From Serratia marcescens subsp. marcescens ATCC 13880 (lineage in GTDB: Bacteria; Pseudomonadota; Gammaproteobacteria; Enterobacterales; Enterobacteriaceae), in contig NZ_CP071238.1 in assembly GCF_017299535.1 (NCBI RefSeq), positions 2,356,001 through 2,420,000 on the forward strand: a DNA stretch of 64,000 nt, written 5' to 3'. The position numbers and the translations under genes are program-made. Of this stretch, positions 43,181 to 54,823 are shown piece after piece; the stretch's first letter is position 1, and every line of letters begins with the position of its first letter. Under the pieces are notes generated by a model. That model was given only the letters and a program-made list of their open reading frames with translations. It had not been told where the DNA came from and did not search any database.

Positions 43181-45359
43181 GGCGATCGGCATGGCGCTGG
43201 GCTCGCAGGCACAGGCAGCAGAAACCCAACCTCACGCCGACCATAGCGCGCTACCCAGCGGCCAGGCGAAGGAGGCTACCGTGACCGGTGAAGCCAATCA
43301 GCACGACAAGCAAAAGACTCAGAATCCGTTCTTCTATCAAAGCCGCCTGCCGTTCCAGGCGCCGCCGTTCAACCTGATCAAGGAAAGCGACTACGCGCCG
43401 GCGATCGACGCGGGCATCAAGCAAAAGCGGGAAGAGGTGGAGAAGATCGCCAACAACCCGGCCAAGCCCAACTTCAAGAATACCTTTGTGGCGCTGGAGC
43501 AGGCCGGTTCGCTGCTGACGCGGGTGATGAACGTGTTCGGCGCCATGACCTCGGCTAATACCAGCGATGCGCTGCAGAAGCTGGATGAAGAAACCTCGCC
43601 GAAGCTGGCGGCGCTGAACGACGACATCATGCTCAACGGCAAGCTGTTCGCGCGCATCAAGGCCATCTATCAAGATCGCGATGCGCTGAAGCTGGATCCG
43701 GAGTCGCGTCGGCTGGTGGAAGTCACCTATAAGAACTTCGAGCTGGCGGGCGCCAACCTGTCGGACGCCGACAAGGCCAAACTGAAAGCGCTGAACCAGG
43801 AAGCGGCGACGCTGAGCACCCAGTTCACCAACAAACTGCTGGCGGCGAGCAAAAACGGCGCGCTGGCGATAACCGACCCGGCGAAGCTGGACGGTCTGTC
43901 CGAAGGTGAGCTGGCCGCGGCAGCGCAGGCGGCCGCCGAGCGCAAGCTGGAGAAACAGTGGCTGTTGGTGCTGCAGAACACCACCCAGCAGCCGCTGCTG
44001 CAGAGCCTGAAAGATCGCGGCACCCGCCAAGCGCTGTTCGACGCCTCCTGGACGCGTGCGGAGAAGGGGGACGGCAACGATACCCGCCAGACCATTTCCC
44101 GTCTGGCCAAGGTGCGCGCCGAGCAGGCCAAACTGCTGGGCTACCCGAACTACGCCGCCTGGAAGCTGCAAAACCAGATGGCCAAAACGCCGGATGCCGC
44201 CTTGAGCTTTATGCGCAACATCGTGCCGGCGGCCACCGCGCGCGCCGAGCGTGAAGCCAAAGACATTCAGGCGGTGATCGATCAGCAGAAAGGCGACTTC
44301 AAGGTGCAGGCCTGGGACTGGCAGTTCTATGCTGAACAGGTGCGCAAGGCCAAGTACGATCTGGACGAATCGCAGATCAAACCTTACTTCGAGCTGAACA
44401 ACGTGCTGAACAACGGCGTGTTCTACGCCGCCAACCTGCTGTACGGCATCAGCTTCAAAGAACGCAAGGACATTCCGGTCTACCAGCCGGACGTTAAGGT
44501 GTATGAAGTGTTCGACAAGGACGGCAAATCGCTGGCACTGTTCTACACCGACTACTTCAAGCGCGACAACAAGGGCGGCGGCGCCTGGATGAGCAACTTC
44601 GTCGATCAGTCGAAGCTCAACGGCACCAAGCCGGTGATCTACAACGTCGCCAACTTCACCAAACCGGCGCCGGGGCAGCCGGCGCTGCTGTCGTATGACG
44701 ACGTGATCACCATGTTCCACGAGTTCGGCCACGCGCTGCACGGCATGTTCGCCGATCAGGAATACCCGAGCCTGTCGGGCACCAACACCGCGCGCGATTT
44801 CGTCGAGTTCCCGTCGCAGTTCAACGAGCACTGGGTCAGCGATCCGAAAGTGTTCAGCCACTTCGCCAAGCACTACCAGACCGGCGAGGCGATGCCGCAG
44901 GAACTGGTCGACAAGATCAAGAAGGCCGACAAGTTCAACAAGGGCTACAGCATGACCGAGCTGCTCTCCGCCGCGCTGCTGGACATGCACTGGCACATGC
45001 TGACCGCCGATCAGCCGCAGCAGGACGTGGACAAGTTCGAGGCCGAGTCGCTGCAAAAAGACAAGGTGGATCTCAGCTATGTGCCGCCGCGCTACCGTTC
45101 CAGCTACTTCCAGCACATCTGGGGTAACGGCTACGCCGCGGGCTACTACGCCTATCTGTGGACGGAAATGCTGGCGGACGACGCCTTCCAGTGGTTCACC
45201 GAGCACGGTGGCCTGACCGCCGAAAACGGCCAGCGTTTCCGCGACATGATCCTGTCGCGCGGCAACAGCCAGGATCTGGAGAAGCTGTACATCGACTGGC
45301 GCGGCAAAGAGCCGAGCATTGAACCGATGCTGATCAACCGCGGGCTGAAGGACGAATAA
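43158..45359 (+). CDS. dcp: Peptidyl-dipeptidase Dcp with signal peptide
   Basis: The 733-residue M3 metallopeptidase removes C-terminal dipeptides. The zinc motif HEFGH lies near residue 520 (TMFHEFGHALHG), and GTNTARDFVEFPSQ and PPRYRSSYFQHIWG are Dcp blocks found in the E. coli enzyme. Unlike E. coli Dcp (681 aa), it has an N-terminal signal peptide (MRLSTLVLAIGMALGSQAQA) and a polar linker, which indicates export to the periplasm. The ATG at 43158 is preferred to the preceding TTG. A strong terminator follows. Confidence 0.93.
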   Translation: MRLSTLVLAIGMALGSQAQAAETQPHADHSALPSGQAKEATVTGEANQHDKQKTQNPFFYQSRLPFQAPPFNLIKESDYAPAIDAGIKQKREEVEKIANNPAKPNFKNTFVALEQAGSLLTRVMNVFGAMTSANTSDALQKLDEETSPKLAALNDDIMLNGKLFARIKAIYQDRDALKLDPESRRLVEVTYKNFELAGANLSDADKAKLKALNQEAATLSTQFTNKLLAASKNGALAITDPAKLDGLSEGELAAAAQAAAERKLEKQWLLVLQNTTQQPLLQSLKDRGTRQALFDASWTRAEKGDGNDTRQTISRLAKVRAEQAKLLGYPNYAAWKLQNQMAKTPDAALSFMRNIVPAATARAEREAKDIQAVIDQQKGDFKVQAWDWQFYAEQVRKAKYDLDESQIKPYFELNNVLNNGVFYAANLLYGISFKERKDIPVYQPDVKVYEVFDKDGKSLALFYTDYFKRDNKGGGAWMSNFVDQSKLNGTKPVIYNVANFTKPAPGQPALLSYDDVITMFHEFGHALHGMFADQEYPSLSGTNTARDFVEFPSQFNEHWVSDPKVFSHFAKHYQTGEAMPQELVDKIKKADKFNKGYSMTELLSAALLDMHWHMLTADQPQQDVDKFEAESLQKDKVDLSYVPPRYRSSYFQHIWGNGYAAGYYAYLWTEMLADDAFQWFTEHGGLTAENGQRFRDMILSRGNSQDLEKLYIDWRGKEPSIEPMLINRGLKDE

Positions 45360-45393
45360 TCCCGAGGGTATGAACAAGGAGAGTGAATAAACC

Positions 45394-45444
45394 AACGGCA
45401 CGCCAAATGTCGGGTCGCATTCCGACGTTTGGCGGTGCCGTTTT
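45394..45444 (+). terminator. Terminator after dcp
   Basis: A long hairpin has arms AACGGCAC-GCCAAATGTCGG and a matching strand ending GGCGGTGCCGTT with one bulge, followed by TTTTC. It separates dcp from the convergent lysR gene. Confidence 0.85.
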
Positions 45445-45467
45445 CTGGTCGGCAGGGAGAAGACAAG

Positions 45468-46364
45468 CTACCTGGCCTGAATTTCATGCACCAAATCGAT
45501 AAATGCTTTGAGCCCCGGAGGCACATGTCGTCTGCCGGGATAATAGAGACGCAATCCGCCGAAAGCTGGGCACCATTCGTCCAGTACGCTAATAAGGCGG
45601 CCTGATGCGATATCTTCACGGGCAAACCAATCTGAAACGAAGGCAATCCCCACACCGCTCAATGCGGCACGATGAATGGCGCGCATTTCATTCAATACAA
45701 TGCGCGGCGGTACGTTGACTCGAAGTTTCTGCTGGTGGCGTTCCAATTCCCAATGGTAAATCCCTCCGTGTGACATACGCATCCCGACGCTTTTGTGCCG
45801 TAACAGATCCTCCGGCGATTGCGGTATGCCATGTTCAGCAAAATAGTCTGGTGTAGCGACCACCAACATGCGGATATCTCCCGTTAGCTCCACGGCGATC
45901 ATGTCCTGCGGGACGGACTCCGCCAAACGGATCCCCGCGTCGTAACCTTCCGCCACAATGTCCACCATTCTTGATTCGCTGGTGATATCGAGCCGCATTT
46001 GCGGGTAACGCCGCAAATACGTTTCGATCAACGGTTCGTAGAGCAGGGAGACGCACTCCTGCGGTGCGCTGATGCGCAGCGTGCCGGTTGGCGCGTCGGG
46101 CTGGGTGGCGATCTCTTCCGATGCACGCCGAATCTCGGCCAGAGCGGGGGCGATTCGTTCTACATAACGCGCGCCCGCCGGCGTCAGCGCCACGCTGCGG
46201 GTCGAACGGTTAAACAGACGTATTTTCAGGCGGCTTTCCAACCCGGCCACCGCATTGCTGACGGCGGTGGCCGACATGCCTAATTGCCGTGCGGCGGCGC
46301 GAAAGCTTTGTCGCTGCGCTACGGCCAACACGACTTCCAACTCTGTCAGTCCACTGCGATGCAT
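45468..46364 (-). CDS. LysR-family regulator (CrgA/AaeR-like)
   Basis: The 298-residue LysR regulator has the helix-turn-helix TELEVVLAVAQRQSFRAAARQLGMSATAVSNAV followed by an effector domain ending LRLYYPGRRHVPPGLKAFID, typical of the CrgA subgroup. It is divergent from the aldehyde dehydrogenase gene with 105 bases between, so that gene is its likely target. The effector is unknown. Confidence 0.82.
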   Translation of the reverse strand: MHRSGLTELEVVLAVAQRQSFRAAARQLGMSATAVSNAVAGLESRLKIRLFNRSTRSVALTPAGARYVERIAPALAEIRRASEEIATQPDAPTGTLRISAPQECVSLLYEPLIETYLRRYPQMRLDITSESRMVDIVAEGYDAGIRLAESVPQDMIAVELTGDIRMLVVATPDYFAEHGIPQSPEDLLRHKSVGMRMSHGGIYHWELERHQQKLRVNVPPRIVLNEMRAIHRAALSGVGIAFVSDWFAREDIASGRLISVLDEWCPAFGGLRLYYPGRRHVPPGLKAFIDLVHEIQAR

Positions 46365-46469
46365 AGATTATCCCGATTATCGGTACAGTTCGTACAGGAT
46401 AGACCCACTTATCGTATTGATCATCTGTTTCTATACTCGTTTGACTAATCGGAACATGTGGAGCACACC

Positions 46470-47885
46470 ATGCAAAAAATTGACAGCATTTATATCAACG
46501 GTGAATTCGTGACACCCCACGGTGAAGAACGCTTCACGCTGTTTAACCCGGCGACAGAAGACGTGATTGGCACTGTGCGTCTGGCGGACGAGGTGGATGC
46601 CGAGCGGGCGATTGCCGCAGCCAAGGCCGCATTTCCTTACTGGTCCAAGACCAGTAAGGCGGAACGCCTTGCCGTATTGCGCCGTATGCACAAAGCGGTT
46701 ATGGCCCGTGAAGATGCGCTGATGGACGCTGTCGTGATGGAATATGGCGCGCCCAAAATTCGTGGGCGCTGGATGGCCAGTTACCCGGCGGACGCGATAG
46801 CTCAGGCGATCGACGCGCTGGAAAATTTCGAGTTTACGGAACAGGCGGGTAAGGCGCAGGTCATCATGACGCCTGTCGGCGTCGCCGGGCTGATTACGCC
46901 TTGGAACAGCGATGCCGGATTTATCTGCAACAAACTGGCGACGGCAATGGCGGCAGGGTGCACCGCGGTGATCAAACCCAGCGAAATGAGCGCGATGCAA
47001 ACGCGGGTCATCACCGAAGCGTTGCACGACGCGGGCATTCCTGCCGGGGTATTTAACATTATCACCGGGCGAGGCGAGGTAGTGGGTGAGGTCATTAATC
47101 GACATCCCGATATTGCCAAGATCTCGTTTACCGGTTCCACGGCGGTGGGCAAACATATCGTAGAAAGCGGTGCAGAATCGCTGAAACGGGTGACATTGGA
47201 ACTGGGGGGTAAATCGCCGACGCTGATCCTGGACGATGCGGATGTCATGCAGGCCGTGCCTTTGGCGCTTGCCGCCGGTTTTATGAATAGCGGCCAGGCC
47301 TGCATTGCAGGCACGCGAATTCTGGTGCCGCGCAGCCGTCAGGCGGAGTTTGAACAGGCGATTGCCGACGCGGTAGGCAAAGTCCGGTCGGGCGATCCGC
47401 GCGATGAAAATACGGAAATCGGCCCGATGGTGAGCCAAAAACAGTGGCAACGGGTGCAGGATTATATACGCCTGGGCGAGGAAGAAGGGGCGACATTGTT
47501 GGTTGGCGGCGTTGGCCGTCCATCGGGTATGGATAAAGGCTGGTGCGTGAAGCCTACGGTATTTGCGGGCAATAACCGGATGCGCATTGCCCGGGAAGAA
47601 ATTTTTGGTCCGGTGCTGGTGATCATCCCTTACGACAATGAGGCCGAAGCGCTTGCGATCGCCAACGACACCGCCTACGGGCTGAGTGCGCTGGTGTTAA
47701 GCGGCGATCGCGAACGCGGGGTGCGGGTGGCGCAGCAGATTGACTCCGGGCGTGTTCTGGTGAACACGTTGGATCATGAACCTAAAGCGCCGTTTGGCGG
47801 TTTCAAACAGTCCGGGCTGGGCCGCGAGATGGGCAAATGGGGGATGCAGGCTTATCTGGAAGCAAAAACGTTGTTGGTGGGGTAA
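46470..47885 (+). CDS. NAD(P)-dependent aldehyde dehydrogenase
   Basis: The 471-residue ALDH-superfamily enzyme has the catalytic Cys in NSGQACIAGTR (~280), general-base Glu in LELGGKSP (~248), NAD-binding FTGSTAVGK and PWNSDAGF, where PWN is the family hallmark. Residue order and the end (FGGFKQSGLGREMGKWGMQAYLE) resemble DhaS/AldA-like dehydrogenases; the aldehyde is not identifiable. The ATG at 46470 follows TGTGGAG; a GTG at 46458 is also possible. It is probably controlled by the divergent LysR. Confidence 0.85.
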   Translation: MQKIDSIYINGEFVTPHGEERFTLFNPATEDVIGTVRLADEVDAERAIAAAKAAFPYWSKTSKAERLAVLRRMHKAVMAREDALMDAVVMEYGAPKIRGRWMASYPADAIAQAIDALENFEFTEQAGKAQVIMTPVGVAGLITPWNSDAGFICNKLATAMAAGCTAVIKPSEMSAMQTRVITEALHDAGIPAGVFNIITGRGEVVGEVINRHPDIAKISFTGSTAVGKHIVESGAESLKRVTLELGGKSPTLILDDADVMQAVPLALAAGFMNSGQACIAGTRILVPRSRQAEFEQAIADAVGKVRSGDPRDENTEIGPMVSQKQWQRVQDYIRLGEEEGATLLVGGVGRPSGMDKGWCVKPTVFAGNNRMRIAREEIFGPVLVIIPYDNEAEALAIANDTAYGLSALVLSGDRERGVRVAQQIDSGRVLVNTLDHEPKAPFGGFKQSGLGREMGKWGMQAYLEAKTLLVG

Positions 47886-47933
47886 CCCAGAGCCCATCGC
47901 CGTTATTGACATGCCCTGTTATGGGGAGAAAAC

Positions 47934-47994
47934 GGCGCAAGAATCAAAGCAGACAACGGTCCCTTATCATCATTGTCATTGTCTTGCGCCTTTT
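47934..47994 (+). terminator. Terminator-like long hairpin after the aldehyde dehydrogenase gene
   Basis: GGCGCAAGA (47934-47942) pairs with TCTTGCGCC (47982-47990) and is followed by TTTT. The loop is long, 39 bases, and contains a smaller GACAA/TTGTC pairing. It lies between two convergent genes. Confidence 0.55.
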
Positions 47995-48010
47995 CCCTTT
48001 CTATTAACGC

Positions 48011-49321
48011 TCAGCGGTTCACCACCTTGGCCGGCAGGGCCACCACCAGCAGCGAGCTGAGCAGCAGGCAGCCGGCGAAGGCCCAGAGCGCGCCGCCGCT
48101 CTTGCCGGTCAGATCCAGCGCCAGCCCCATCAGCGAATTGCTCACCAGCCCGGCGATGTTGGCCAGCGAACAGGCCAGCGCGAAGCCGGTCGCCGCCGCC
48201 GTGCCGCGCAGGAAGGTGGCCGGCAGGCTGAAGAACACCGGCACCGCGCCGATGATCGCCGCCTGGGCGATGGAGAACAGCAGCACCGTGGCCAGCGCGT
48301 TGTGAGTAAAGAAGGTGCTGCCGGCCATCGCCAACGCGCCGATGATAAACGGCACGATGATATGCCAGCGCCGTTCGCGCAGCCGGTCCGAACTGCTGCC
48401 GATCAGCAGCATGCCGAGCAGGGCGGCGACGCTGGGGATCGCCGTCAGATAGCCGATGGTGGTGATGTCGGTGACGCCGGCGGTTTTGATGAAGGTCGGC
48501 ATCCAAAAGCCCATGGCGTAGGCGCTGAGCAGAATAGCGAAGTCGATGCCGCCGAGCATCCACACCTTCAGGTTGAAGAAGCCGTCGCGGAAGCTGTGCT
48601 TGCCGTGATCGGCCTCGGCGTCGTCACGCGCCAGATCGTCGGCGATGCGTTGTTTCTCCTCGGGCGTAAGCCACTTGGCCTGCTGATAAGTGTTAGGCAA
48701 CAGCCAGAAGGTCAACACGCCCAACAGCACGCTGGGAATGCCTTCCAGCAGAAACAGCCACTGCCAGCCGTGCAGCCCGTGGCGCATGTCGAAATGGCCC
48801 ATGATCCAGCCGGAGAGCGGCCCGCCGATCACGCTGGACAGCGGCAGGCCGATCATGAACAGCGCGATGATGCGGCCGCGGCGATAGGTCGGGAACCACA
48901 GCGTCAGGTAAAAGAGCACGCCGGGCAGGAAACCGGCCTCCGCCACGCCGAGCAAAAAGCGAATGACGTAGAACTGGGTCGGCGTGGTGACGAACATGGT
49001 GGCGGTGGACAGCAACCCCCAGGTGATCATGATGCGGGCGATCCACATCTTGGCGCCGACGCGCTGCAGGATCAGGTTGCTCGGCACCTCGAACAGAATA
49101 TAGCCGACGAAGAACAGCCCGGCGCCCAGACCAAAGGCCGCTTCGCTCAGCTGCAGCGCGTCGGCCATCTGCAGCTTGGCCAGCCCGACGTTGATGCGAT
49201 CGAGGTAGGCTGCCAGGTAGCACAGGCAAAGAAACGGGATCAGTTTCCAGGTGATTTTGCGGTACAGCAGCAGCGATTCTGCGTCCGCTTTCCCCGCCAG
49301 CGGGGTGTCGACAATGGCCAT
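48011..49321 (-). CDS. MFS transporter of the anion:cation symporter family, probable nicotinate uptake
   Basis: The 436-residue, 12-helix ACS-family permease has AAYLDRINVGLAKLQM, GYILFEVPSNLILQRVGAK and RFLLGVAEAGFLPGVLFYLTLWFP, the standard motifs of organic-anion MFS importers such as NicT. It is the last gene of the nicC-nicD-nicE-nicF set, on the same strand, after a 142-base gap. Transport of nicotinate (or 6-hydroxynicotinate) is inferred from context. Confidence 0.8.
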   Translation of the reverse strand: MAIVDTPLAGKADAESLLLYRKITWKLIPFLCLCYLAAYLDRINVGLAKLQMADALQLSEAAFGLGAGLFFVGYILFEVPSNLILQRVGAKMWIARIMITWGLLSTATMFVTTPTQFYVIRFLLGVAEAGFLPGVLFYLTLWFPTYRRGRIIALFMIGLPLSSVIGGPLSGWIMGHFDMRHGLHGWQWLFLLEGIPSVLLGVLTFWLLPNTYQQAKWLTPEEKQRIADDLARDDAEADHGKHSFRDGFFNLKVWMLGGIDFAILLSAYAMGFWMPTFIKTAGVTDITTIGYLTAIPSVAALLGMLLIGSSSDRLRERRWHIIVPFIIGALAMAGSTFFTHNALATVLLFSIAQAAIIGAVPVFFSLPATFLRGTAAATGFALACSLANIAGLVSNSLMGLALDLTGKSGGALWAFAGCLLLSSLLVVALPAKVVNR

Positions 49322-49463
49322 GATGTTGTCTCCAGGTGGTGCGTGTTGGCCTCCGCAGGAGGCGCCTGTTGTGTTTGCGTTGCATGGGCGCCGCCCTGTT
49401 TCGGGCGGTCGCGTGAGGCGCTGTCTGCGCCTTCGTTATTGTCGTTGCAGGTGAATCGTTGAC

Positions 49464-50093
49464 TCATAACCGGTTCAGGTAGTCGAGCGCCTCCTGTTTG
49501 TGCACCACATCGCCGTATTTGCTGTCGATGTCGAACAGGTTGGCTTCGTGCGGGCCGGGGTGACGATCGCCGACGCACTCGCGCACCACCATGGCGCGAA
49601 AGCCGTGCTGCACCGCATCCACCGCGCTGGCGCGGATGCAGCCGCTGGTGGAACAGCCGATCATCAGCAGCGTGTCGATCCCTTGCGCCACCAGCAGCGG
49701 CGCCAGCGCGGTGCCGAAGAAGGCGCTGGCGTATTGCTTGCTCAGCACCACCTCATCGGCCAGCGGCGCCACCGGCGGGCAGAACGCCGCCAGCGGGTTG
49801 CCCGCCACCATGTCTTTCATCACCGGCGCTTTCTTCACCCACAGGCCGCCATCGGCAAAATGGCCTGCATGATAGCGGATATGGGTGTGGATCACCGGAA
49901 TTCCCGTTCGGCGCGCGCAGGCCAGCAGCTCGCGGCTTTCCTCGACCGCGCTGACTACGCCCGGCGCGAACAGCGGCGCGCCTTCGGTGGTGTAGGCCTG
50001 CATAAAGTCGATCGCCAGCAGCGCCGGGCGCCGGCCGAAGCCGATGCGCTGGCCCCAGACGCCGCGATAGTTGTCGCTGAGGGTGTCGTTCAT
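49464..50093 (-). CDS. nicF: Maleamate amidohydrolase NicF
   Basis: The 209-residue isochorismatase-like amidase hydrolyses maleamate to maleate and ammonia. The catalytic triad is visible as Asp29 (LLAIDF), Lys119 (VVLSKQYASAFFGT) and Cys152 (GCSTSGCIRASAVDA). The GYWGQ-like start (YRGVWGQRIGFG) matches NicF and related N-carbamoylsarcosine amidases. It lies between the transporter and nicE. The cluster context makes the assignment strong. Confidence 0.9.
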   Translation of the reverse strand: MNDTLSDNYRGVWGQRIGFGRRPALLAIDFMQAYTTEGAPLFAPGVVSAVEESRELLACARRTGIPVIHTHIRYHAGHFADGGLWVKKAPVMKDMVAGNPLAAFCPPVAPLADEVVLSKQYASAFFGTALAPLLVAQGIDTLLMIGCSTSGCIRASAVDAVQHGFRAMVVRECVGDRHPGPHEANLFDIDSKYGDVVHKQEALDYLNRL

Positions 50094-50102
50094 TCTGCCT
50101 CC

Positions 50103-50855
50103 TCAATAGGCGCCGGACAGCAGGGCGCCGGCGCCTGGGACGATCGGCTCCAGCTCCAGCGCGGTCAGCATCGCGTAAGTGGTGGCGATGGCGGCGGTGA
50201 TCACCGGTTTGCCGGTTTGGGCCTCCACCGTCGGGACGGCCGGCAGCGAAGGCATCTGCACGCAGGCGGACAGCACGATAGCATCGACCTCGCGTAAGTC
50301 CATCTCGGCGACGATCCCCGGCAGCCTGGCCGGATCGTGCCGGCCGACGTCGAGGTTGTCCGGGATCTCCAGCGCGCGCCATACCTTGACCTCGATGCCT
50401 TCGTGCTGGATGTAGTCCACCACCAGCTGGGTCAGCGGTTTCATGTAGGGCGCCACCAGCGCGATGCGTTTGGCGCCGATCACCTTCAGGCCGTTGACCA
50501 GCGCGCCGGCGCTGCTGATGACCGGCGCGGCGGCCTGATTGTCTTTCGTCACCTGCGCCAGCCGGGCCTGCGATTCGCGGTGGTAACCCAGCCCCATCGC
50601 CATGATGGCCACCAGGCAGGCGTAGCCGAGCACGTCGACCCGCGCGTCGGACAGCTCCAGCGCGCAGCGATCGGACTCGGCGTCCATCGCCGCCAATTCT
50701 TCTTTATTGACGTGTTTCATGCGCATGCGGCTGGAGTGAAAGGTGAAACGCTCAGGGCGTATCAACTGGCGCGCGCCCAGCATCGCCGGGATCTCGGTTT
50801 CCATCGTGGTGTTGGAGCTGGGCACGATCTGGCCGATGCGGTAGTGGTTGCTCAT
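50103..50855 (-). CDS. nicE: Maleate cis-trans isomerase NicE
   Basis: The 250-residue Asp/Glu-racemase-fold enzyme converts maleate to fumarate without cofactor. The two catalytic cysteines are present at Cys80 (LGYACLVAIMAMG) and Cys198 (VLSACVQMPSLP), with the N-terminal IGQIVPSSNTTMETEIP block of maleate isomerases. It is the last step of the nicotinate pathway and feeds the TCA cycle. The gap to nicF is 9 bases. Confidence 0.93.
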   Translation of the reverse strand: MSNHYRIGQIVPSSNTTMETEIPAMLGARQLIRPERFTFHSSRMRMKHVNKEELAAMDAESDRCALELSDARVDVLGYACLVAIMAMGLGYHRESQARLAQVTKDNQAAAPVISSAGALVNGLKVIGAKRIALVAPYMKPLTQLVVDYIQHEGIEVKVWRALEIPDNLDVGRHDPARLPGIVAEMDLREVDAIVLSACVQMPSLPAVPTVEAQTGKPVITAAIATTYAMLTALELEPIVPGAGALLSGAY

Positions 50856-50870
50856 GTCGGTGTTCCTCAG

Positions 50871-53139
<2,269 letters not shown>

Positions 53140-54198
53140 ATGGCGGTCAATGAAACCCAGTTGGTACAGCTGTTCGAGCAGGTGCTTACGCTGTCGAAGG
53201 TCGATGCTTCGCAGAGCGTGGCGATTTTGAAAAGCCATTATTCCGATGCGCGCACGGTGCGCGCCGCGACCGACGCGGCGCTGCGGCTGGGCGCCAAGGT
53301 GTATGCCGTCGAACTGCCGGCGTTCAACCATCCGCGAGCGATGGGCAACGACATGACCGCCTATTGCGGCGATACCGCGCTGACCGGCAATCTGGCGGCG
53401 CAGCGTGCGCTGGAGGCCGCCGACCTGATCGTCGATACCATGATGCTGCTGCATTCGCCGGAGCAGGAACAGATCCTGAAAACCGGCACCCGCATCCTGC
53501 TGGCGGTGGAGCCGCCGGAGGTGCTGGCGCGCATGTTGCCCAACGCGGAGGACAAGGCGCGGGTGCTGGCCGCCGCCGCCGTGCTGGAGCAGGCGAAGCT
53601 GATGCAGGTGACCTCCGCCGCCGGCAGCGATTTCCGCGCGCCGCTCGGGCAATACCCGACGGTGACCGAGTACGGCTATGCCGATGAACCGGGGCGCTGG
53701 GATCACTGGCCGAGCGGTTTCCTGTTCACCTGGCCGAATGAGGAGCAGGCGGAAGGGGTGCTGGTGCTGGAGGTCGGCGATATCTTGCTGCCGTTCAAAA
53801 GCTATGCGCGCGAACGCATCACGCTGGAGATCGAACAAGGGTTCGTCACTCGCATTCACGGCGGCTTTGAGGCGGAATACCTGCGCGAATACATGAAATA
53901 TTTCGACGATCCGGAGGTGTACGGCATCTCGCACATCGGCTGGGGTCTGCAGCCGCGCGCCCAGTGGACGGCGATGGGCCTGCACGACAAGAACGACGGC
54001 ATGTGCATGGACGCGCGCGCGTTCTACGGCAACTTCCTGTTCTCCACCGGGCCGAACACCGAAGTGGGCGGCACGCGCAAAACGCCTTGCCATATGGATA
54101 TCGCGCTGCGCCGCTGCGACATTCGCCTCGACGGGCAAACGGTGGTGGCGGACGGTGAAGTGGTGGCGCCGGAGGCGTCGCGCGTGCGCCGGGCGTAA
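53140..54198 (+). CDS. nicX: 2,5-Dihydroxypyridine 5,6-dioxygenase NicX
   Basis: The 352-residue Fe(II) ring-cleavage enzyme converts 2,5-dihydroxypyridine to N-formylmaleamate. The likely metal-ligand regions are TEYGYADEPGRWDHWPSGF (Glu/His, ~177-190) and TPCHMDIALRRC (His/Asp, ~318-320), which agrees with the ligands I recall for P. putida NicX. AGGAGAC precedes the ATG. It is the first gene of the rightward operon with nicR, nicA and nicB. The AminopeptidaseT-like fold is shared with leucine aminopeptidase T. Confidence 0.93.
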   Translation: MAVNETQLVQLFEQVLTLSKVDASQSVAILKSHYSDARTVRAATDAALRLGAKVYAVELPAFNHPRAMGNDMTAYCGDTALTGNLAAQRALEAADLIVDTMMLLHSPEQEQILKTGTRILLAVEPPEVLARMLPNAEDKARVLAAAAVLEQAKLMQVTSAAGSDFRAPLGQYPTVTEYGYADEPGRWDHWPSGFLFTWPNEEQAEGVLVLEVGDILLPFKSYARERITLEIEQGFVTRIHGGFEAEYLREYMKYFDDPEVYGISHIGWGLQPRAQWTAMGLHDKNDGMCMDARAFYGNFLFSTGPNTEVGGTRKTPCHMDIALRRCDIRLDGQTVVADGEVVAPEASRVRRA

Positions 54199-54264
54199 TC
54201 GTTGCTGCCAACGGCGGGGGTTTGTACTATTCTCGTGGATTCCATAGATGGTGAGAGTAACGCA

Positions 54265-54738
54265 ATGACGCCCCCCGAATACCCGTCAGCCGTGAGCGGC
54301 CAACCCGAAAATTATCATTTTACCGAGCAAGTCGGGCACCTGCTGCGCAAGGTTTATCAGCGCCACGTGGCGATTTTCCAGCAAAACGTCGGCGATTCGC
54401 AGCTGACGGCGGTGCAGTTCATCACCCTGTGCGCGGTGCGCGATATGGGGCCGAGCTCGCTGACCGAGCTGGTGCAGGTGACGGCGGTGGATCAGGCCAC
54501 CATCCGCGGCATCGTCGAACGGCTGAAGGCGCGCGATCTGATCACGGTGACGCCGGATCCGATCGATCGGCGCAAGGTGGTGGTCGGCCTCACCGACGCC
54601 GGCGGCGCGCTGCTGGCGGAAACGGTGCCGCAGGCGGCGAAAATCACAGAACTGACGTTCGGTACGCTGAACCCGGCCGAACGGATAGCACTGATATTCC
54701 TGCTGAATAAAATGCTGGAAGAACCTGCCACCGGCTGA
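54265..54738 (+). CDS. nicR: NicR, MarR-family repressor of nicotinate catabolism
   Basis: The 157-residue MarR-type winged-helix protein has SSLTELVQVTAVDQATIRGIVERLKARDLI as the recognition region and DPIDRRKVVVGLT as the wing. Placement between nicX and nicA matches Pseudomonas nicR. It should bind the nicC/nicX intergenic region and release DNA on sensing 6-hydroxynicotinate. The ATG at 54265 has GAGAG upstream. Confidence 0.9.
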   Translation: MTPPEYPSAVSGQPENYHFTEQVGHLLRKVYQRHVAIFQQNVGDSQLTAVQFITLCAVRDMGPSSLTELVQVTAVDQATIRGIVERLKARDLITVTPDPIDRRKVVVGLTDAGGALLAETVPQAAKITELTFGTLNPAERIALIFLLNKMLEEPATG

Positions 54739-54823
54739 TTCGCCCGCGCAACGTCGGTTGCCTGGTGGTCGGCGGCGAGAGGCCAGCCCATAAGATCATC
54801 ACGTGCAGGCGGAGACGCGAACA

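Noticed and set aside
43251..45401. Long open frame antisense to dcp
   Set aside because: It is a mirror of dcp codon bias, with no start signal and no domain.
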